Shown: positions 53,934 to 63,656, numbered from the stretch's first letter. The stretch is DNA of 64,000 bases from Mesoaciditoga lauensis cd-1655R = DSM 25116 (GCF_000745455.1 NZ_JQJI01000002.1:1-64000), one strand, 5' to 3'. Notes: a model not told the origin generated them from the letters alone. Program-made: numbers and translations.

Positions 53934-56255
53934 ATGAAAGTTTGGCTTAAGATCTCTCTAATCGCTGTTATTGTTGGAGCCATCCTCGGCGTGTTGGTCT
54001 TTGTGGTTTATCTTAAACGTGTCAGTGTGAATGACGCCATTGCCCAAGTGAATATTTCCACCCAGCAAGTAGAGAAAGCCTATTCTTTTACACGGAGCGT
54101 GGCTAATCTTAGATACACATCCACATTTGCCCTTTCAATGTTGAATCTTGGCGTTTTCAGTTCAAGCTACACTGATCTTGCCCAACGTGAAAAAGATTTT
54201 AATTCGCAGATTTCTCAAGCTCTTGATTTACTTTCGAACCTCCCAACTTCCACGGTTACTAATAATGTAAAAAGTGATTTGATGACCTTGAAAGTTAGCG
54301 GAGATACAGTTTTATTACAAACCAAAGCTTTGATAAGAAATAGAGAAAATTTGAAAAAACAACAAGAAAAACTGCAAGATTATCAAATGCAACTCACAAA
54401 ACTAGATGGCGAGATGTCCAACCTCTTCGAGTATCACAACAAGCTTTACAACACGATATCAGCGAGTTACATGGCAATTTCCCAGAAAGCAAACGATCTT
54501 ACGTCACTTACAGGGGATAAGCTGAAGGAAGCTCAAAGCAGAATAGCATCTCAAGTGAAAGCTTTACCAATTGCACAAACGAGTATAAGCGATGTGGAAA
54601 AGCTGCTGACAGATCTTGCCAATTACGCAGGTGTAGCTCAAGCTAACGATGCCATAACGGCAATGAAACTTGCGGTAAGACAAATAAGGCTAGCAAATGG
54701 AGACACCGCGATAGATGAAGAATTAAGCAACTTCAAAGTACATCTTCAAGATTATGAAACCGTCTTGAACATGGGGCTTTTGAACTATGCAGATACCCTC
54801 TACGGAAAATTACTCTTGGACAGATATTTGAAATTGGCAACTGATTTTGCCGATTTCATAAAACAATACTCCACGGTTCAATTTGAAATGCAGTCTCAGT
54901 CAACGATAGTTAACGGTTATTCTTCGCAAATAGCAAATCAACAAAACCTCATATCGACACTTCTGAACACAAAAGTCAAAACAACATTTGAATCTCTCAT
55001 ATCAAGTATATCCGATCTTTTCACTCAATCGGATAAAACTTTGAAGGCATCTCTGAAAGATATACATTCATCTTCTTCCAACGTGGCCAACACTTTCAGT
55101 TCGCTGATGAAATTTTTCCTCATCATAGCCATCAGTGCCATACTCGTCATGATAATTGCAGCTATCTGGCTTATATTCAATTTTGTAACGATCTTGAACA
55201 AGTTAAAGGAAATGGCAATTAAGATCAAAGAAGGTGATCTTACTTTTGAAATAGAAAAAACGAATAGAAAAGATGAATTTGGTATCCTTCAAAACACCTT
55301 TAAAGACATGGTTGACTCTTTAAAAAATATCGTGAATAACATAAAGACAAGCGCTGATGAGGTAAACGATGGTTCTCAAAACCTCAGTGCGGCCATAGAA
55401 GAGAACTCCGCTACCGTTGAGGAAGTAAGCGCAAGTTTGGAAAAGATGAAAAATTCTGCTGGCGAAGCGGTTGAAGGCTTAAGCAAAATGGTGGAAAGGA
55501 TAGCAGACCTGGAAAAATTAGAGGACAACACAAATGATAACGCGCAATCTGTTAAGAATGCTGCGGAAGGTTCCGTTGGTGTTGCACATGAAGGACAACA
55601 GAAGATAGAGAAAATGGTTGATGATTTACTTCAAACAAAAGAAACCATTATGGATGGAGTTAAGTCCATAGAAAGACTGAAAGAATCCTACTCTTCCATT
55701 TCCAAATTCGTTGAAACCATAGAAGCGATAGCCGAGCAGACGAACCTTCTTGCCTTGAATGCAGCCATAGAAGCGGCACGTGCTGGTGAAGCGGGCAAAG
55801 GTTTTGCGGTTGTTGCAGAAGAAATAAGAAGTCTGGCGGAAGAGTCAAATAAAGCTGCCGAAGAAGTGAGAAAACAGATCAACACCCTTCAAGCCGAAGT
55901 GGTCGGGACAACAAAAGACATTGAATCTGGAGCGCAATCAATAGAAGAACTTTCCGCCGAAGCGAATTCCGTTGTAGAGGCTGTTCATAAGATGATATCT
56001 GCTTTCGACGATATAAACGCAAAAGTGGAAGAAATAACGGAAGCACTTCAAACTCAAAAGACGGAAATGGCAGAAACCGCCGCGGATTCCAAAGAAAGAG
56101 AAGAAGCGTTTAAACAGATGATGGAAGACCTTGAAAGTGTTTCGGAAAGCTTGAATGAAAGCGGAAGAGCCGTTGCAGACATAGCAAATACTGCTGAAGA
56201 GCTTGCAAGAATATCTGAAAAACTGAATGAGCTCACAAGACAGTTTCAGGTTTAA
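53934..56255 (+). CDS. Methyl-accepting chemotaxis protein
   Basis: The product has 773 residues: membrane helix at 6-28, an unusually long helical sensor (about 350 residues with [20 protein letters not shown]), second helix near 393-418, HAMP ([24 protein letters not shown]), then the signalling hairpin with [20 protein letters not shown] and [19 protein letters not shown]. It senses an extracellular or membrane signal and controls CheA. Monocistronic, with a terminator behind. No che genes adjoin it. Confidence 0.95.
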   Translation: MKVWLKISLIAVIVGAILGVLVFVVYLKRVSVNDAIAQVNISTQQVEKAYSFTRSVANLRYTSTFALSMLNLGVFSSSYTDLAQREKDFNSQISQALDLLSNLPTSTVTNNVKSDLMTLKVSGDTVLLQTKALIRNRENLKKQQEKLQDYQMQLTKLDGEMSNLFEYHNKLYNTISASYMAISQKANDLTSLTGDKLKEAQSRIASQVKALPIAQTSISDVEKLLTDLANYAGVAQANDAITAMKLAVRQIRLANGDTAIDEELSNFKVHLQDYETVLNMGLLNYADTLYGKLLLDRYLKLATDFADFIKQYSTVQFEMQSQSTIVNGYSSQIANQQNLISTLLNTKVKTTFESLISSISDLFTQSDKTLKASLKDIHSSSSNVANTFSSLMKFFLIIAISAILVMIIAAIWLIFNFVTILNKLKEMAIKIKEGDLTFEIEKTNRKDEFGILQNTFKDMVDSLKNIVNNIKTSADEVNDGSQNLSAAIEENSATVEEVSASLEKMKNSAGEAVEGLSKMVERIADLEKLEDNTNDNAQSVKNAAEGSVGVAHEGQQKIEKMVDDLLQTKETIMDGVKSIERLKESYSSISKFVETIEAIAEQTNLLALNAAIEAARAGEAGKGFAVVAEEIRSLAEESNKAAEEVRKQINTLQAEVVGTTKDIESGAQSIEELSAEANSVVEAVHKMISAFDDINAKVEEITEALQTQKTEMAETAADSKEREEAFKQMMEDLESVSESLNESGRAVADIANTAEELARISEKLNELTRQFQV

Positions 56256-56290
56256 CGATTTAAAAGCAATTTTAAATCTTCATTCCAAAT

Positions 56291-56318
56291 AAAAACCGCC
56301 CTTAAAGGGCGGTTTTTT
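56291..56318. terminator. Bidirectional terminator between chemoreceptor and sugar permease genes
   Basis: aaaaaccgccct-taa-agggcggtttttt: 7 GC-rich pairs flanked by an A-run on the left and a T-run on the right, so it works for both converging genes. Confidence 0.88.
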
Positions 56319-56328
56319 CTCACCAATA

Positions 56329-57165
56329 TTATTCTTTAACCGCTCCTTGCGTTAATCCTGCCACTATGTACCTTTGTGCAAAAGCAAAAACCACAATCGT
56401 TGGAAGCAGTGCAACAATTAAACCAGCACTCATGACATTCCATTGGATGCCCGCTTTAGATATGAAAGAATTCAAAGCAACTGGCACAGTCATTTTGGAA
56501 TTGCTGTTTATGAAGAGAACGGCCGTGAATAATTCATTCCACGTGTTAACAAAGGAAAAACTGAAAATGGCGGCTATTCCAGGAAGTGAAAGCGGTATAG
56601 TAATACGAAAGATGGCGCCTATCCTTGAAGTGCCGTCGATCATGGCCGCTTCTTCCAAGGAACGCGGGATTCTGGAAAAGAATCCGCGCGCCATTATGGT
56701 GCTAAAAGATGCCGCGACGTTGACATATATTATGACAAGCGCCCACAAGTTGTTTATCAAACCAAGCTTTGAAAACATCGTGTACTGAGGTATCATCAAA
56801 AGATACGCCGGGATCATCTGTGCTAAGAAAAGAGTAATTATGAGTAACTTTTTAAATCTAAAGGTGTATCTCGCCATGATGTAGCCGCTTAAAACAGAAA
56901 AGCTCATCGCCAAAAAAGAAGCCGTTATAGACACAAAAAGGCTGTTTTTGAAATACTGCGCAAAATTTGCAAACCCAAAAAGAAATTTATAGCTCTCGAA
57001 TGAAACATGCTTTGGCCAATAAACAATAGGATAAGCGTATACCTCTTTCGGAGATTTTATCGACGTAAGGAAAATCCAATAAAGTGGAACTACTGCAGCC
57101 ACCAGGTAAAGAGAAAGAAAGAAAAATCTTAATATTTTTGAGACTGTTCTCTTCTTTTTTCTCAT
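56329..57165 (-). CDS. ABC sugar transporter permease, MalG type
   Basis: The product has 278 residues with six membrane segments and the cytoplasmic EAA loop LEEAAMIDGTSRIGAIFRITIPLSLPG. Typical end LTQGAVKE. It forms the channel with the product of the gene one base upstream. No ATPase is encoded here, as often when a shared MalK/MsmX-type ATPase is used. Confidence 0.94.
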   Translation of the reverse strand: MRKKKRTVSKILRFFFLSLYLVAAVVPLYWIFLTSIKSPKEVYAYPIVYWPKHVSFESYKFLFGFANFAQYFKNSLFVSITASFLAMSFSVLSGYIMARYTFRFKKLLIITLFLAQMIPAYLLMIPQYTMFSKLGLINNLWALVIIYVNVAASFSTIMARGFFSRIPRSLEEAAMIDGTSRIGAIFRITIPLSLPGIAAIFSFSFVNTWNELFTAVLFINSNSKMTVPVALNSFISKAGIQWNVMSAGLIVALLPTIVVFAFAQRYIVAGLTQGAVKE

Positions 57166-58079
57166 CAGATCTCACCTAATTCATATGTGGATGTGAATTT
57201 TAAGTATATCAAGGCGTAAATCATCAACACGCTTACAATTATAAGCCCCACAGCTGATGCTTTGCTGTAATCCGTTTCGTAATAAACTATGTTTATCATA
57301 TAGGTTGCCAAAATATTTGTGGCTCCAGCGGGGCCTCCCCTTGTCATACCATATATTATGTCTGGAAAGTTCATAACCCATATAACTCTGAGTAAAAGAG
57401 TGCTAACAACAGTCGGCTTTATGTAAGGTAACGTCACGTTGAAAAACTTAGAAATTGCTCCCGCCCCGTCTATCTCAGCAGCTTCGTATAGTGAGTTGGG
57501 TATTGATTGCAAAGCGGCCAGGATCATTATTGCGAAAAACGGCACTCCATACCAAACATTTACCGCAATTACCGAAATGAAAGCATAAAAGGGATTGGAA
57601 AGGAAATTTATTCCATGCTGAATCAAATGAAGTTTTATAAGTATATCGTTTATCAAACCGAATTGACCATTTAAAAGCCACGACCAAAGTATACCAAGAG
57701 CAAAACCAGAAAGAGCCCATGGGTAAAAAACTATGCCCGCGTAAATTCCTCTTCCCTTGAAAGGTTCTTTCATCAGCAGAGCCAAAGCAAAGCCTAAAAC
57801 AAATTGAAGTGCTACGGAAAAAGCGATCCACCATACCGTGTTCCACAATGCTATGAAGAAATTTGGATCCATGAATATGTTTTCAAAATTTTGCCATCCA
57901 ACGAATTGAATGTTTTGAAAGTTAAAAACCGTGTAGTCCTCAAACGCAAGGAATACGCCCTTTATAGTTGGATAATAAGTTAAAACTGCGACTATTGAAA
58001 AAGTCGGGAGAAGCATCCAAAAGATGAATCTTTTCAACTTCCGATCAGAACTTCGCCTTTTTCTGTGCACATTCATCAT
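57165..58079 (-). CDS. ABC sugar transporter permease, MalF type
   Basis: The product has 304 residues with six membrane segments; EAA loop YEAAEIDGAGAISKFFNVTLPYIKP and RGGPAGATNILATY. Family 1 sugar permease. Starts ATGATG at 58079. Downstream gene overlaps by one base, while the binding-protein gene lies upstream beyond a repeat element. Confidence 0.94.
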   Translation of the reverse strand: MMNVHRKRRSSDRKLKRFIFWMLLPTFSIVAVLTYYPTIKGVFLAFEDYTVFNFQNIQFVGWQNFENIFMDPNFFIALWNTVWWIAFSVALQFVLGFALALLMKEPFKGRGIYAGIVFYPWALSGFALGILWSWLLNGQFGLINDILIKLHLIQHGINFLSNPFYAFISVIAVNVWYGVPFFAIMILAALQSIPNSLYEAAEIDGAGAISKFFNVTLPYIKPTVVSTLLLRVIWVMNFPDIIYGMTRGGPAGATNILATYMINIVYYETDYSKASAVGLIIVSVLMIYALIYLKFTSTYELGEI

Positions 58080-58267
58080 CCTTATCTACATCAATTATGA
58101 AAATCCATATGGCAGAAAATCTTCATCACCTTTTAAATCACCTAACCCACTCTGTTCGCGATTGTGATAAGCAATTAACATTAACAAAACCCTTAAATCA
58201 GAGGGCAAAATCTTACTCACGTGGATGTTCTAAATATACTATACTTTGTTTTTCCTTTTGCCCCCTT

Positions 58268-58519
58268 GAAGTTTCTATCAAAACGTATGAAGACGCCATA
58301 CAAGATGCGAAATAACAGAGTTTTTTCTTTTTCCTCTTCCCGTTTATCGAAACACTTGCCAGCACTTATGAACTCGCCATCTGAAGACTCTAAAAACGAG
58401 GTTGGGAAACACACGGATGTGTTGAGAAAGCGAAGCACTCACGGACGAGTGTCTGAGCGTGCCTCGTTTTTTGAGTCGTAAGATGGATAAAAGAGTGAAT
58501 CGTGCTGGCAGGTGTTCCG
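58268..58519 (+). repeat. Dispersed palindromic element, subfamily A copy 4 with half-arm
   Basis: The core 58348-58519 has outer arms cgaaacacttgccagcac and gtgctggcaggtgttccg. The half-arm (gaagtttctatcaaaacgt) begins near 58268 as in the 18.7 and 19.0 kb copies. It separates the permease genes from the binding-protein gene of the sugar importer. The remaining DNA from 58080 to 58267 shows no gene. Confidence 0.9.
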
Positions 58520-58591
58520 ATAAATATTTTCAATGATCACCTTTTCCTTTAAAATCCTTACTTTAACGCATATCAAGAATCAATGTCTAAA

Positions 58592-58618
58592 GAAAATGGC
58601 GGTTAAACCGCCATTTTC
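58592..58618 (-). terminator. Terminator of the sugar-binding protein gene
   Basis: gaaaatggcggtt-taa-ccgccattttc on the minus strand directly after the binding-protein stop: 8-9 pairs plus flanking A/T run. It probably limits read-through into the permease genes so that binding protein is made in excess. Confidence 0.8.
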
Positions 58619-58625
58619 CAAGGCA

Positions 58626-59897
58626 TTACATTCCAAATGCTTTTTTCCAGAAATTGTACCATTCAGTTGTCAGCTTATCCAGGCTTATCCTTCCAAGCAA
58701 CGCCTGTTGCATCGTGTCTTGTTCGTACTTAGTCCATTTTGGCCAGGCTGGATTTGCCAAGGGGTAAGAAGTGAAAACATATTTTTGTGGATTGGCAAAC
58801 ATTTTTTTCCAACCTTCGAAAACACCAGAACTGAAATATGGATCGTTATCAAAAACCGATTTCAAAACCGGTAATGCGCCGTATTCTTTACAGAAATATG
58901 CGGAGATCATGGGTGTTGTGAAGAATTTAATGAACTCCCAGGCCAGATCTTTATGTTTCGAATAATTTGGTATTCCCCATCCACCAAAACCGTAGCTTGG
59001 ATAGACTTTTCCACTGGGTCCAACTGGAAGCGGAGCAGTTTTGTACTGTCCCTTCTTGAGCATGGTGTTCAACAAACCAGTGGTATCTGGATCTTGGAAC
59101 AGGAACGGAGTTGTGCCAGCAACAAAGGCATTTACTTGGGCATCAAATCCCCAATTTATGGAATCTTTGGGAGCCGTATTCTTGTAGAAATCCACATACA
59201 ATTTTAAGCCTTCCATCGCTCTTGGATCTTTGAACCAAAGTTTACCATTCTTGAGTTTGTACATATTCGATGGATCTATGTCATCTAAGTAAGACGTGGT
59301 TACTATATCTATGAAGTTCGTTGGAAAGCCCGTTCCTCTGAAATCAAAACCGTATTGGTTCTTAGCGGGATCGGTGATTTTAACACAGTCGTTGTAAAGT
59401 TCTTTCATCGTTGCCGGCGGTTGGGTAATACCGTATTTGGCAAGAATATCTGGCCTGTAAAAGAGTGCTTTTGCGTAAACGCCATTTGGTATTATGTACG
59501 CTTTACCTCCTGTTACCCTGACGGCATTCAAAAGGCCAGGAATCAAATCTTTTGCACCTTCCCACTTAGCTATGTAAGGTTCGAGATTTTCCATCTTTCC
59601 AAGTTTTACAACTCCTTCAAGAGACCAGTCTCCAACCTCAACTATATCAAGTGGTTGATTCGTACTCAGCATGAGATATATTTTCTGATAAGCACTTTCG
59701 TAAGGAGGAGATATCAAATTTATATGCACATTTGGATGTAAAGCTTCGAATTCGTTTATTATCGTCTCCAAAATGTGAGTTCTTTGAGGGCTGGTAAAAA
59801 CCTGAATCATGTTAAGCGTTACCGGTTTAGCTGCGAAACTCACTACCAACAGCAAAATCAACAAAACAGACAGCATTACCAAAATTTTCCCCTTCAT
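58626..59897 (-). CDS. Extracellular solute-binding protein (sugar type)
   Basis: From MKGKILVML (ATG at 59897, 6 nt after ggaggtg) 423 residues; signal peptide ends near VVSFA, with no lipobox cysteine. Family 1 features: TLNMIQVFTSPQRTHILETIINEFEALHPNVHI at the start, YIIPNGVYAKALFYRPDILAKYGI and GGWGIPNYSKHKDLAWEFIKFF. It binds an oligo- or disaccharide and hands it to the permeases at 56.3-58.1 kb. The sugar cannot be told. Confidence 0.93.
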   Translation of the reverse strand: MKGKILVMLSVLLILLLVVSFAAKPVTLNMIQVFTSPQRTHILETIINEFEALHPNVHINLISPPYESAYQKIYLMLSTNQPLDIVEVGDWSLEGVVKLGKMENLEPYIAKWEGAKDLIPGLLNAVRVTGGKAYIIPNGVYAKALFYRPDILAKYGITQPPATMKELYNDCVKITDPAKNQYGFDFRGTGFPTNFIDIVTTSYLDDIDPSNMYKLKNGKLWFKDPRAMEGLKLYVDFYKNTAPKDSINWGFDAQVNAFVAGTTPFLFQDPDTTGLLNTMLKKGQYKTAPLPVGPSGKVYPSYGFGGWGIPNYSKHKDLAWEFIKFFTTPMISAYFCKEYGALPVLKSVFDNDPYFSSGVFEGWKKMFANPQKYVFTSYPLANPAWPKWTKYEQDTMQQALLGRISLDKLTTEWYNFWKKAFGM

Positions 59898-59926
59898 AAA
59901 CACCACCTCCAATCTTTGATAAAGAT

Positions 59927-59956
59927 ATTTTAACATGTTTTAAACCTTACTGTCCA
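59927..59956 (-). promoter_or_regulatory. Promoter of the solute-binding protein gene
   Basis: Reading the minus strand: TGGACA (59951-59956), 18-nt spacer, extended -10 TGTTAAAAT with hexamer at 59927-59932, 30 bp from the start codon. Confidence 0.7.
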
Positions 59957-60084
59957 TTTACCTTTCTTCTTTAACTATGTATCAAGTTTAAGAAAACAAT
60001 CAATTTCTCGATTTTCCTTGTTTTTCATTAACTACCATGATTTACGACTCGCTTTCCACCATTTACTTTTCACAATTCAATCCA

Positions 60085-60113
60085 TTGACATTGACTGATT
60101 TTAATGCTAAAAT
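60085..60113 (+). promoter_or_regulatory. Strong housekeeping promoter of the DUF438 operon
   Basis: TTGACA (60085-60090), 17-nt spacer, extended -10 TGCTAAAAT with hexamer at 60108-60113: close to the sigma-A consensus. The start codon lies 39 bp further with aggagg before it. Confidence 0.85.
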
Positions 60114-60151
60114 AAAGTAGATGAAAATGGTAGAGATTAGGAGGAAAAGAG

Positions 60152-61180
60152 ATGTTACCTTACAAAAAGAGCACCAAATTTTCAGAGGTTTTAAAGGATT
60201 ATCCTGGGGCTCCTGAATATTTGATGAGCAAAAATCCAAAATTTAAAATTCTAAAGAATGCCATAGTTGTTCAACTAATGGCACCAAAGATAACACTTGG
60301 GAAAATGGCAAAAAAACACGGCATGACCTTTGAAGAATTAATCTCCCTGCTCGAAGAGGGCGTTAAAAATGGAGAAATCGGAAGTGGCGAAAAGTTCAAG
60401 AAAAGAATCACTGAAGCCAATAACATCAAAGAGCAGATTAAAGGCCTCATGAAAGCACTTTTCGAAGAAGGTGAAGATGTAGAAGAGATAAAAGAAAAAT
60501 TCAAAGAAATCGTGAGCAAAGCAAATCCGGTGATAATTGCCATTGCCGAGGCAGAATTAACGAGAGAGGGATATTCAATTCAAGATTTGATAAAAGCTTG
60601 CGACGTGCATCTTGAACTTTTCAAGGATCAACTCATGAACTCAAGAAGAAAAATTCCCAAAACGCATCCTCTGTGGAGGTTTATAAAAGATCACGATGCC
60701 ATGATGTTTTGGTTCGAGCAAGGACTACAAATATCAAGGGAGCTGCAAAAAAGAGAAGGCTATGATGATGCAAAAGACCTGGTATTAAAGCTGAACGAGA
60801 TAATGAAAAATTTGCGTGCTTCAGAAAATCATGACGTTCGCCAAGAAAATACACTCTTCCCAGTTTTGGAAAAGTACGGCGTTGAGGAACCACCTGCTAT
60901 AATGTGGGATGAACACTCCAAAATGAAAGATAGAAGAAAGTACATAGAAGATCTCTTAAAAGAAATTCCAAACGTTCCATATGACGAATTTGTGGACAAA
61001 CTTCAAGGAGCTTTTACATACCTGGTAGAAGTATTCGTGAAACATACCCAAAAAGAACAAGAAATACTTTACAACGTGGCACTAGATATTTTAAGTGAAA
61101 AAGATTGGGAAGATATTCAGCGCGAGTCAGATAGGCTCGGATATTTCGATTTGCCAAAGGAGGTCTTGAACGATGAATGA
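60152..61180 (+). CDS. DUF1858 + DUF438/hemerythrin-domain protein
   Basis: The product has 342 residues. First 70: DUF1858-like (KFSEVLKDYPGAPEYLMSKNPKFKIL, MAKKHGMTFEELISLLEEGV). Then DUF438 (EEGEDVEEIKEKFKEIV, ISEAEL) and a hemerythrin-type bundle with iron ligands suggested by LWRFIKDHDAMMFW, SENHDVRQENTLFPVLEKYG, WDEHSKMKDRR and FVKHTQKEQEILY. In many bacteria the same protein also carries a C-terminal PAS domain; here that is a separate gene overlapping by 8 bp. Probably senses or handles oxygen, NO or iron. Confidence 0.9.
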   Translation: MLPYKKSTKFSEVLKDYPGAPEYLMSKNPKFKILKNAIVVQLMAPKITLGKMAKKHGMTFEELISLLEEGVKNGEIGSGEKFKKRITEANNIKEQIKGLMKALFEEGEDVEEIKEKFKEIVSKANPVIIAIAEAELTREGYSIQDLIKACDVHLELFKDQLMNSRRKIPKTHPLWRFIKDHDAMMFWFEQGLQISRELQKREGYDDAKDLVLKLNEIMKNLRASENHDVRQENTLFPVLEKYGVEEPPAIMWDEHSKMKDRRKYIEDLLKEIPNVPYDEFVDKLQGAFTYLVEVFVKHTQKEQEILYNVALDILSEKDWEDIQRESDRLGYFDLPKEVLNDE

Positions 61181-61613
61181 ACCAGACAGAATAGACACAC
61201 AGGAGCTTTTTGAAGATCTGGATACGGAGACGCTTCTCTACATCCTCGACAACATACCATTAGACATAACGTTCGTGAACAAGGATGATGTCGTAACGTA
61301 TTTTAACATGCCAATGGGAAAACAACATGCCTTCCCAAGGGTGGAATTGGATCTTGGTCGAAAAGTGCAAAATTGCCACCCTCCAAAAAGCGTTCACATC
61401 GTGCAAAAGATATTGGACGATTTCAAGACCAAAAAAAGAAAGTCAGCAGATTTTTGGATTCATTACCATGATAAATATTTGTACATAAGATATTTTCCGG
61501 TTTATGATAAAAATGGAGATTATTTCGGTGTTCTTGAAGTCGTCCAGGATATTTCGGAAATTCAAAAGATAAAAGGCGAAAGAATGTTGTTAGATGAGGA
61601 AAGCGAAAATTGA
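61173..61613 (+). CDS. PAS-domain protein, split-off partner of DUF438 protein
   Basis: The product has 146 residues: LLYILDNIPLDITFVNKDDVVTYFN, GRKVQNCHPPKSVHIVQKIL and YLYIRYFPVYDKNGDYFGVLEVVQD form one PAS domain of the type that terminates DUF438 proteins, with the conserved NCHPPKS. Overlaps the preceding gene by 8 bp in another frame, so the two are translated as separate proteins. Ligand unknown. Confidence 0.9.
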   Translation: MNEPDRIDTQELFEDLDTETLLYILDNIPLDITFVNKDDVVTYFNMPMGKQHAFPRVELDLGRKVQNCHPPKSVHIVQKILDDFKTKKRKSADFWIHYHDKYLYIRYFPVYDKNGDYFGVLEVVQDISEIQKIKGERMLLDEESEN

Positions 61614-61639
61614 GTTCAAGCTCTCGCTTCTTGTGATAC

Positions 61640-62103
61640 CTTTTGTGGTGTTCATGCACAAGATGAGCGATCATTACATCTTGTAACCACCATCTTTGTT
61701 ATTTTTAGAAAAATTCAGCTCTCTGGGAATTTGTGTGGATAACATATTTCGAATAATAGCATCCTTTGACATTTTACCACCGCTTTCCAAGCGATCAATA
61801 TATTTTTTTCGAAGTTCTGTCAGAACGGATTCGCTCTTTTGTCCATCTTACAATTCAAAATACGAGGCACGCTCAGACACTCGTCCGTGAGTGCTTCGCT
61901 TTCTCGGCACGTCCTGTGCCTCTCAACCTCATATTTGTGAATTTCCAGATGGAGAGCTCATATGTTCTGACAAGTACTTCGAGGGTGCTTGTTCTTTTAC
62001 TTGATAACAAGGTATTTTGGAATGATTTTATTCAGAACTACAACAACAGACAGAATAGAGAATCGGCATGTTTTACCCACACTAAACTGATGAGAACCCA
62101 AAA
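61640..62103 (-). repeat. Dispersed palindromic element, subfamily B copy 3 (inverted orientation)
   Basis: The core 61810-61981 has arms cgaagttctgtcagaac and gttctgacaagtacttcg. The part 61981-62101 is the inverted counterpart of 30931-31051; the part 61650-61809 matches 1757-1890 (gttcatgcacaagatgag, aacatatttcgaataatagc). It occupies most of the 575-bp gap between the PAS and mobB genes; nothing else is seen there besides a possible -10 (tataat 62162-62167). Confidence 0.88.
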
Positions 62104-62203
62104 TTCTCATTTGCTCTCACTCTAACTTCTTGCTATTTACAATATTCACTGTGAGTTAATGTATAATCTTCAAGATTAAAAATAAAATTTGGAGATGATG
62201 GTC

Positions 62204-62932
62204 TTGAAACTAATAGAATTCTTTGGCCCTTCTAATTCTGGAAAAACGGTTGCTATAACGAAGATGGCTGAGATGTTGAAAAAACATGGCTACTCTGTGG
62301 CTACAGTTAAAAGCACACCTCATTCTCTTGATTACGAGAGCGACTCAAAAGACAGCATGAAATACCTTGAAGCAGGGTCTAATTTGTCAGTCGCCATTGG
62401 AAAAAATGGAACCATCTTTCACCTTTCAAAATCCGTAAAATTGTTTGAAATTCTGGAACATATAAACTACGATTTTGTGCTCGTAGAAGGAGAAACAGGG
62501 TTTCCAATGCCTAAAATACTTTTCTTAAAGGAAAAAGAAGGAATAGAAAGAATAGACGATTTAACAATAGCGGTGGTTGGAAACATTGAGGATGAAAATA
62601 AAAATCTTCAAGAAATCAAACCTGGCGATTACGAGACACTTTACAACATCATTCTCGCACAGGCAATGCCACCTCTTCCAGGTGACGATTGTGGACATTG
62701 CGGAAGCGACTGCACAACGATGATGATAGGCATAATAAAGGGAGAAAAAACTTACAAAAACTGTGTTAAACTTTCCAAAAAATCTGTTAACGTAGAATTT
62801 GATGGAAAAAACGTACCAATATTGCCATTTATTTCTTCTATAATCAGTGATGTTAATGCCGGCATCTTGAAAAATCTAAAAGGCATGAAGAGAGAAGGGC
62901 GCGTCAAAATAGAGTTTGATTTGAGAGACTGA
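62204..62932 (+). CDS. MobB-like molybdopterin-guanine dinucleotide biosynthesis protein with cysteine motif
   Basis: From a TTG at 62204 (8 nt after ggag; the frame is open to 62189) MKLIEFFGPSNSGKT..., about 242 residues. P-loop GPSNSGKTVAITKMAEMLKKHGY and VATVKSTPHSLDYE follow the MobB GTPase family. After residue 150 it adds a domain with CGHCGSDCTTMMIGII and LPFISSIISDV, resembling the end of Fe-S-type molybdenum-cofactor factors. It is followed 4 bp later by mobA. Cofactor delivery to a molybdenum or tungsten enzyme elsewhere is likely. Confidence 0.82.
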   Translation: MKLIEFFGPSNSGKTVAITKMAEMLKKHGYSVATVKSTPHSLDYESDSKDSMKYLEAGSNLSVAIGKNGTIFHLSKSVKLFEILEHINYDFVLVEGETGFPMPKILFLKEKEGIERIDDLTIAVVGNIEDENKNLQEIKPGDYETLYNIILAQAMPPLPGDDCGHCGSDCTTMMIGIIKGEKTYKNCVKLSKKSVNVEFDGKNVPILPFISSIISDVNAGILKNLKGMKREGRVKIEFDLRD

Positions 62933-62936
62933 AAAG

Positions 62937-63521
62937 ATGGGAATATCTCTTGCCATACTCACCGGCGGAAATTCAAAGAGATTCGGCACTAACAAGTGTA
63001 CTTTCCAATTAGGCGGAAAAACGATGATCGAGATGATGCTGGAATCCGTCTCTTTTCTGTTCGATGAGATCATATTTGCCGGTACAGATCCAAAAATAAA
63101 AGTGGGCAAAGTAGCGCCTGATCTGCATCCCAACAAAGGACCCGTCGGTGGACTGGAAAGTGCGTTAATGCGCGCGAAAAATGAATACGTCTTCCTGTTG
63201 GCATGCGATATGCCACTTGTTTCTTCTATTGTGATAAAGAAAATGATCGATAGTGTGAAGGATCAAAGTATTCTGTGTCCTTTCGTGGATAAAAAATACC
63301 AAACGACCCATGCAATATATTCAAAAAGCATATTACCCATTGTGCGAAAAGAATTAAAAAGGGATAAATCCACTCTTACTCATATAGTACTGACTGCAAG
63401 TAACGTAACTTTCTTGGACGAACGTTTTTTTCATGATGTTGAAAAATATGAACGAAGCTTCAAAAATTTCAATTCCCTAGAAGAGTTAAAAAGGCAGCTT
63501 GGAAGGGCCTCGCTTTCGTAA
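62937..63521 (+). CDS. mobA: Molybdenum cofactor guanylyltransferase
   Basis: The product has 194 residues: LAILTGGNSKRFGTNKCTFQLGG (nucleotide-binding loop), DLHPNKGPVGGLESAL, and FLLACDMPLVSS with the metal-binding Asp. It transfers GMP from GTP to molybdopterin. Four bp behind the MobB-like gene, forming one operon. Confidence 0.9.
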   Translation: MGISLAILTGGNSKRFGTNKCTFQLGGKTMIEMMLESVSFLFDEIIFAGTDPKIKVGKVAPDLHPNKGPVGGLESALMRAKNEYVFLLACDMPLVSSIVIKKMIDSVKDQSILCPFVDKKYQTTHAIYSKSILPIVRKELKRDKSTLTHIVLTASNVTFLDERFFHDVEKYERSFKNFNSLEELKRQLGRASLS

Positions 63522-63551
63522 AGGGCCCTAAAATATGCCTCATTTTTGTGA

Positions 63552-63557
63552 TACAAT
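63552..63557 (+). promoter_or_regulatory. Extended -10 promoter of the thiamine transport operon
   Basis: TGATACAAT, hexamer tacaat at 63552-63557, about 7 bp before the expected transcription start of the riboswitch. No good -35. Confidence 0.55.
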
Positions 63558-63565
63558 ATAAATAG

Positions 63566-63651
63566 AAACGGGGAGCCGGTGGACCGGCTGAGAGGAGGCT
63601 GAAAGCCTCGACCCTTTGAACCTGCTCCGGGTAATGCCGGCGAAGGGAAAA
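63566..63651 (+). ncRNA. TPP (THI-box) riboswitch aptamer
   Basis: Matches the TPP riboswitch core: ctgaga (63588-63593), accctttgaacctg, and gggtaatgccggcgaaggga at its 3' side, with stems ggagccggt/accgg and gaggct/agcctc. It senses thiamine pyrophosphate. It precedes a transcription terminator and a thiamine-binding protein gene, so TPP should switch the operon off. Confidence 0.95.
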
Positions 63652-63656
63652 ATGGG

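Noticed and set aside
61766-62125. Plus-strand frame of 119 codons
   Set aside because: Same reason: it is the inverted counterpart of the repeat, with a similar nonsense translation and no ribosome-binding site.
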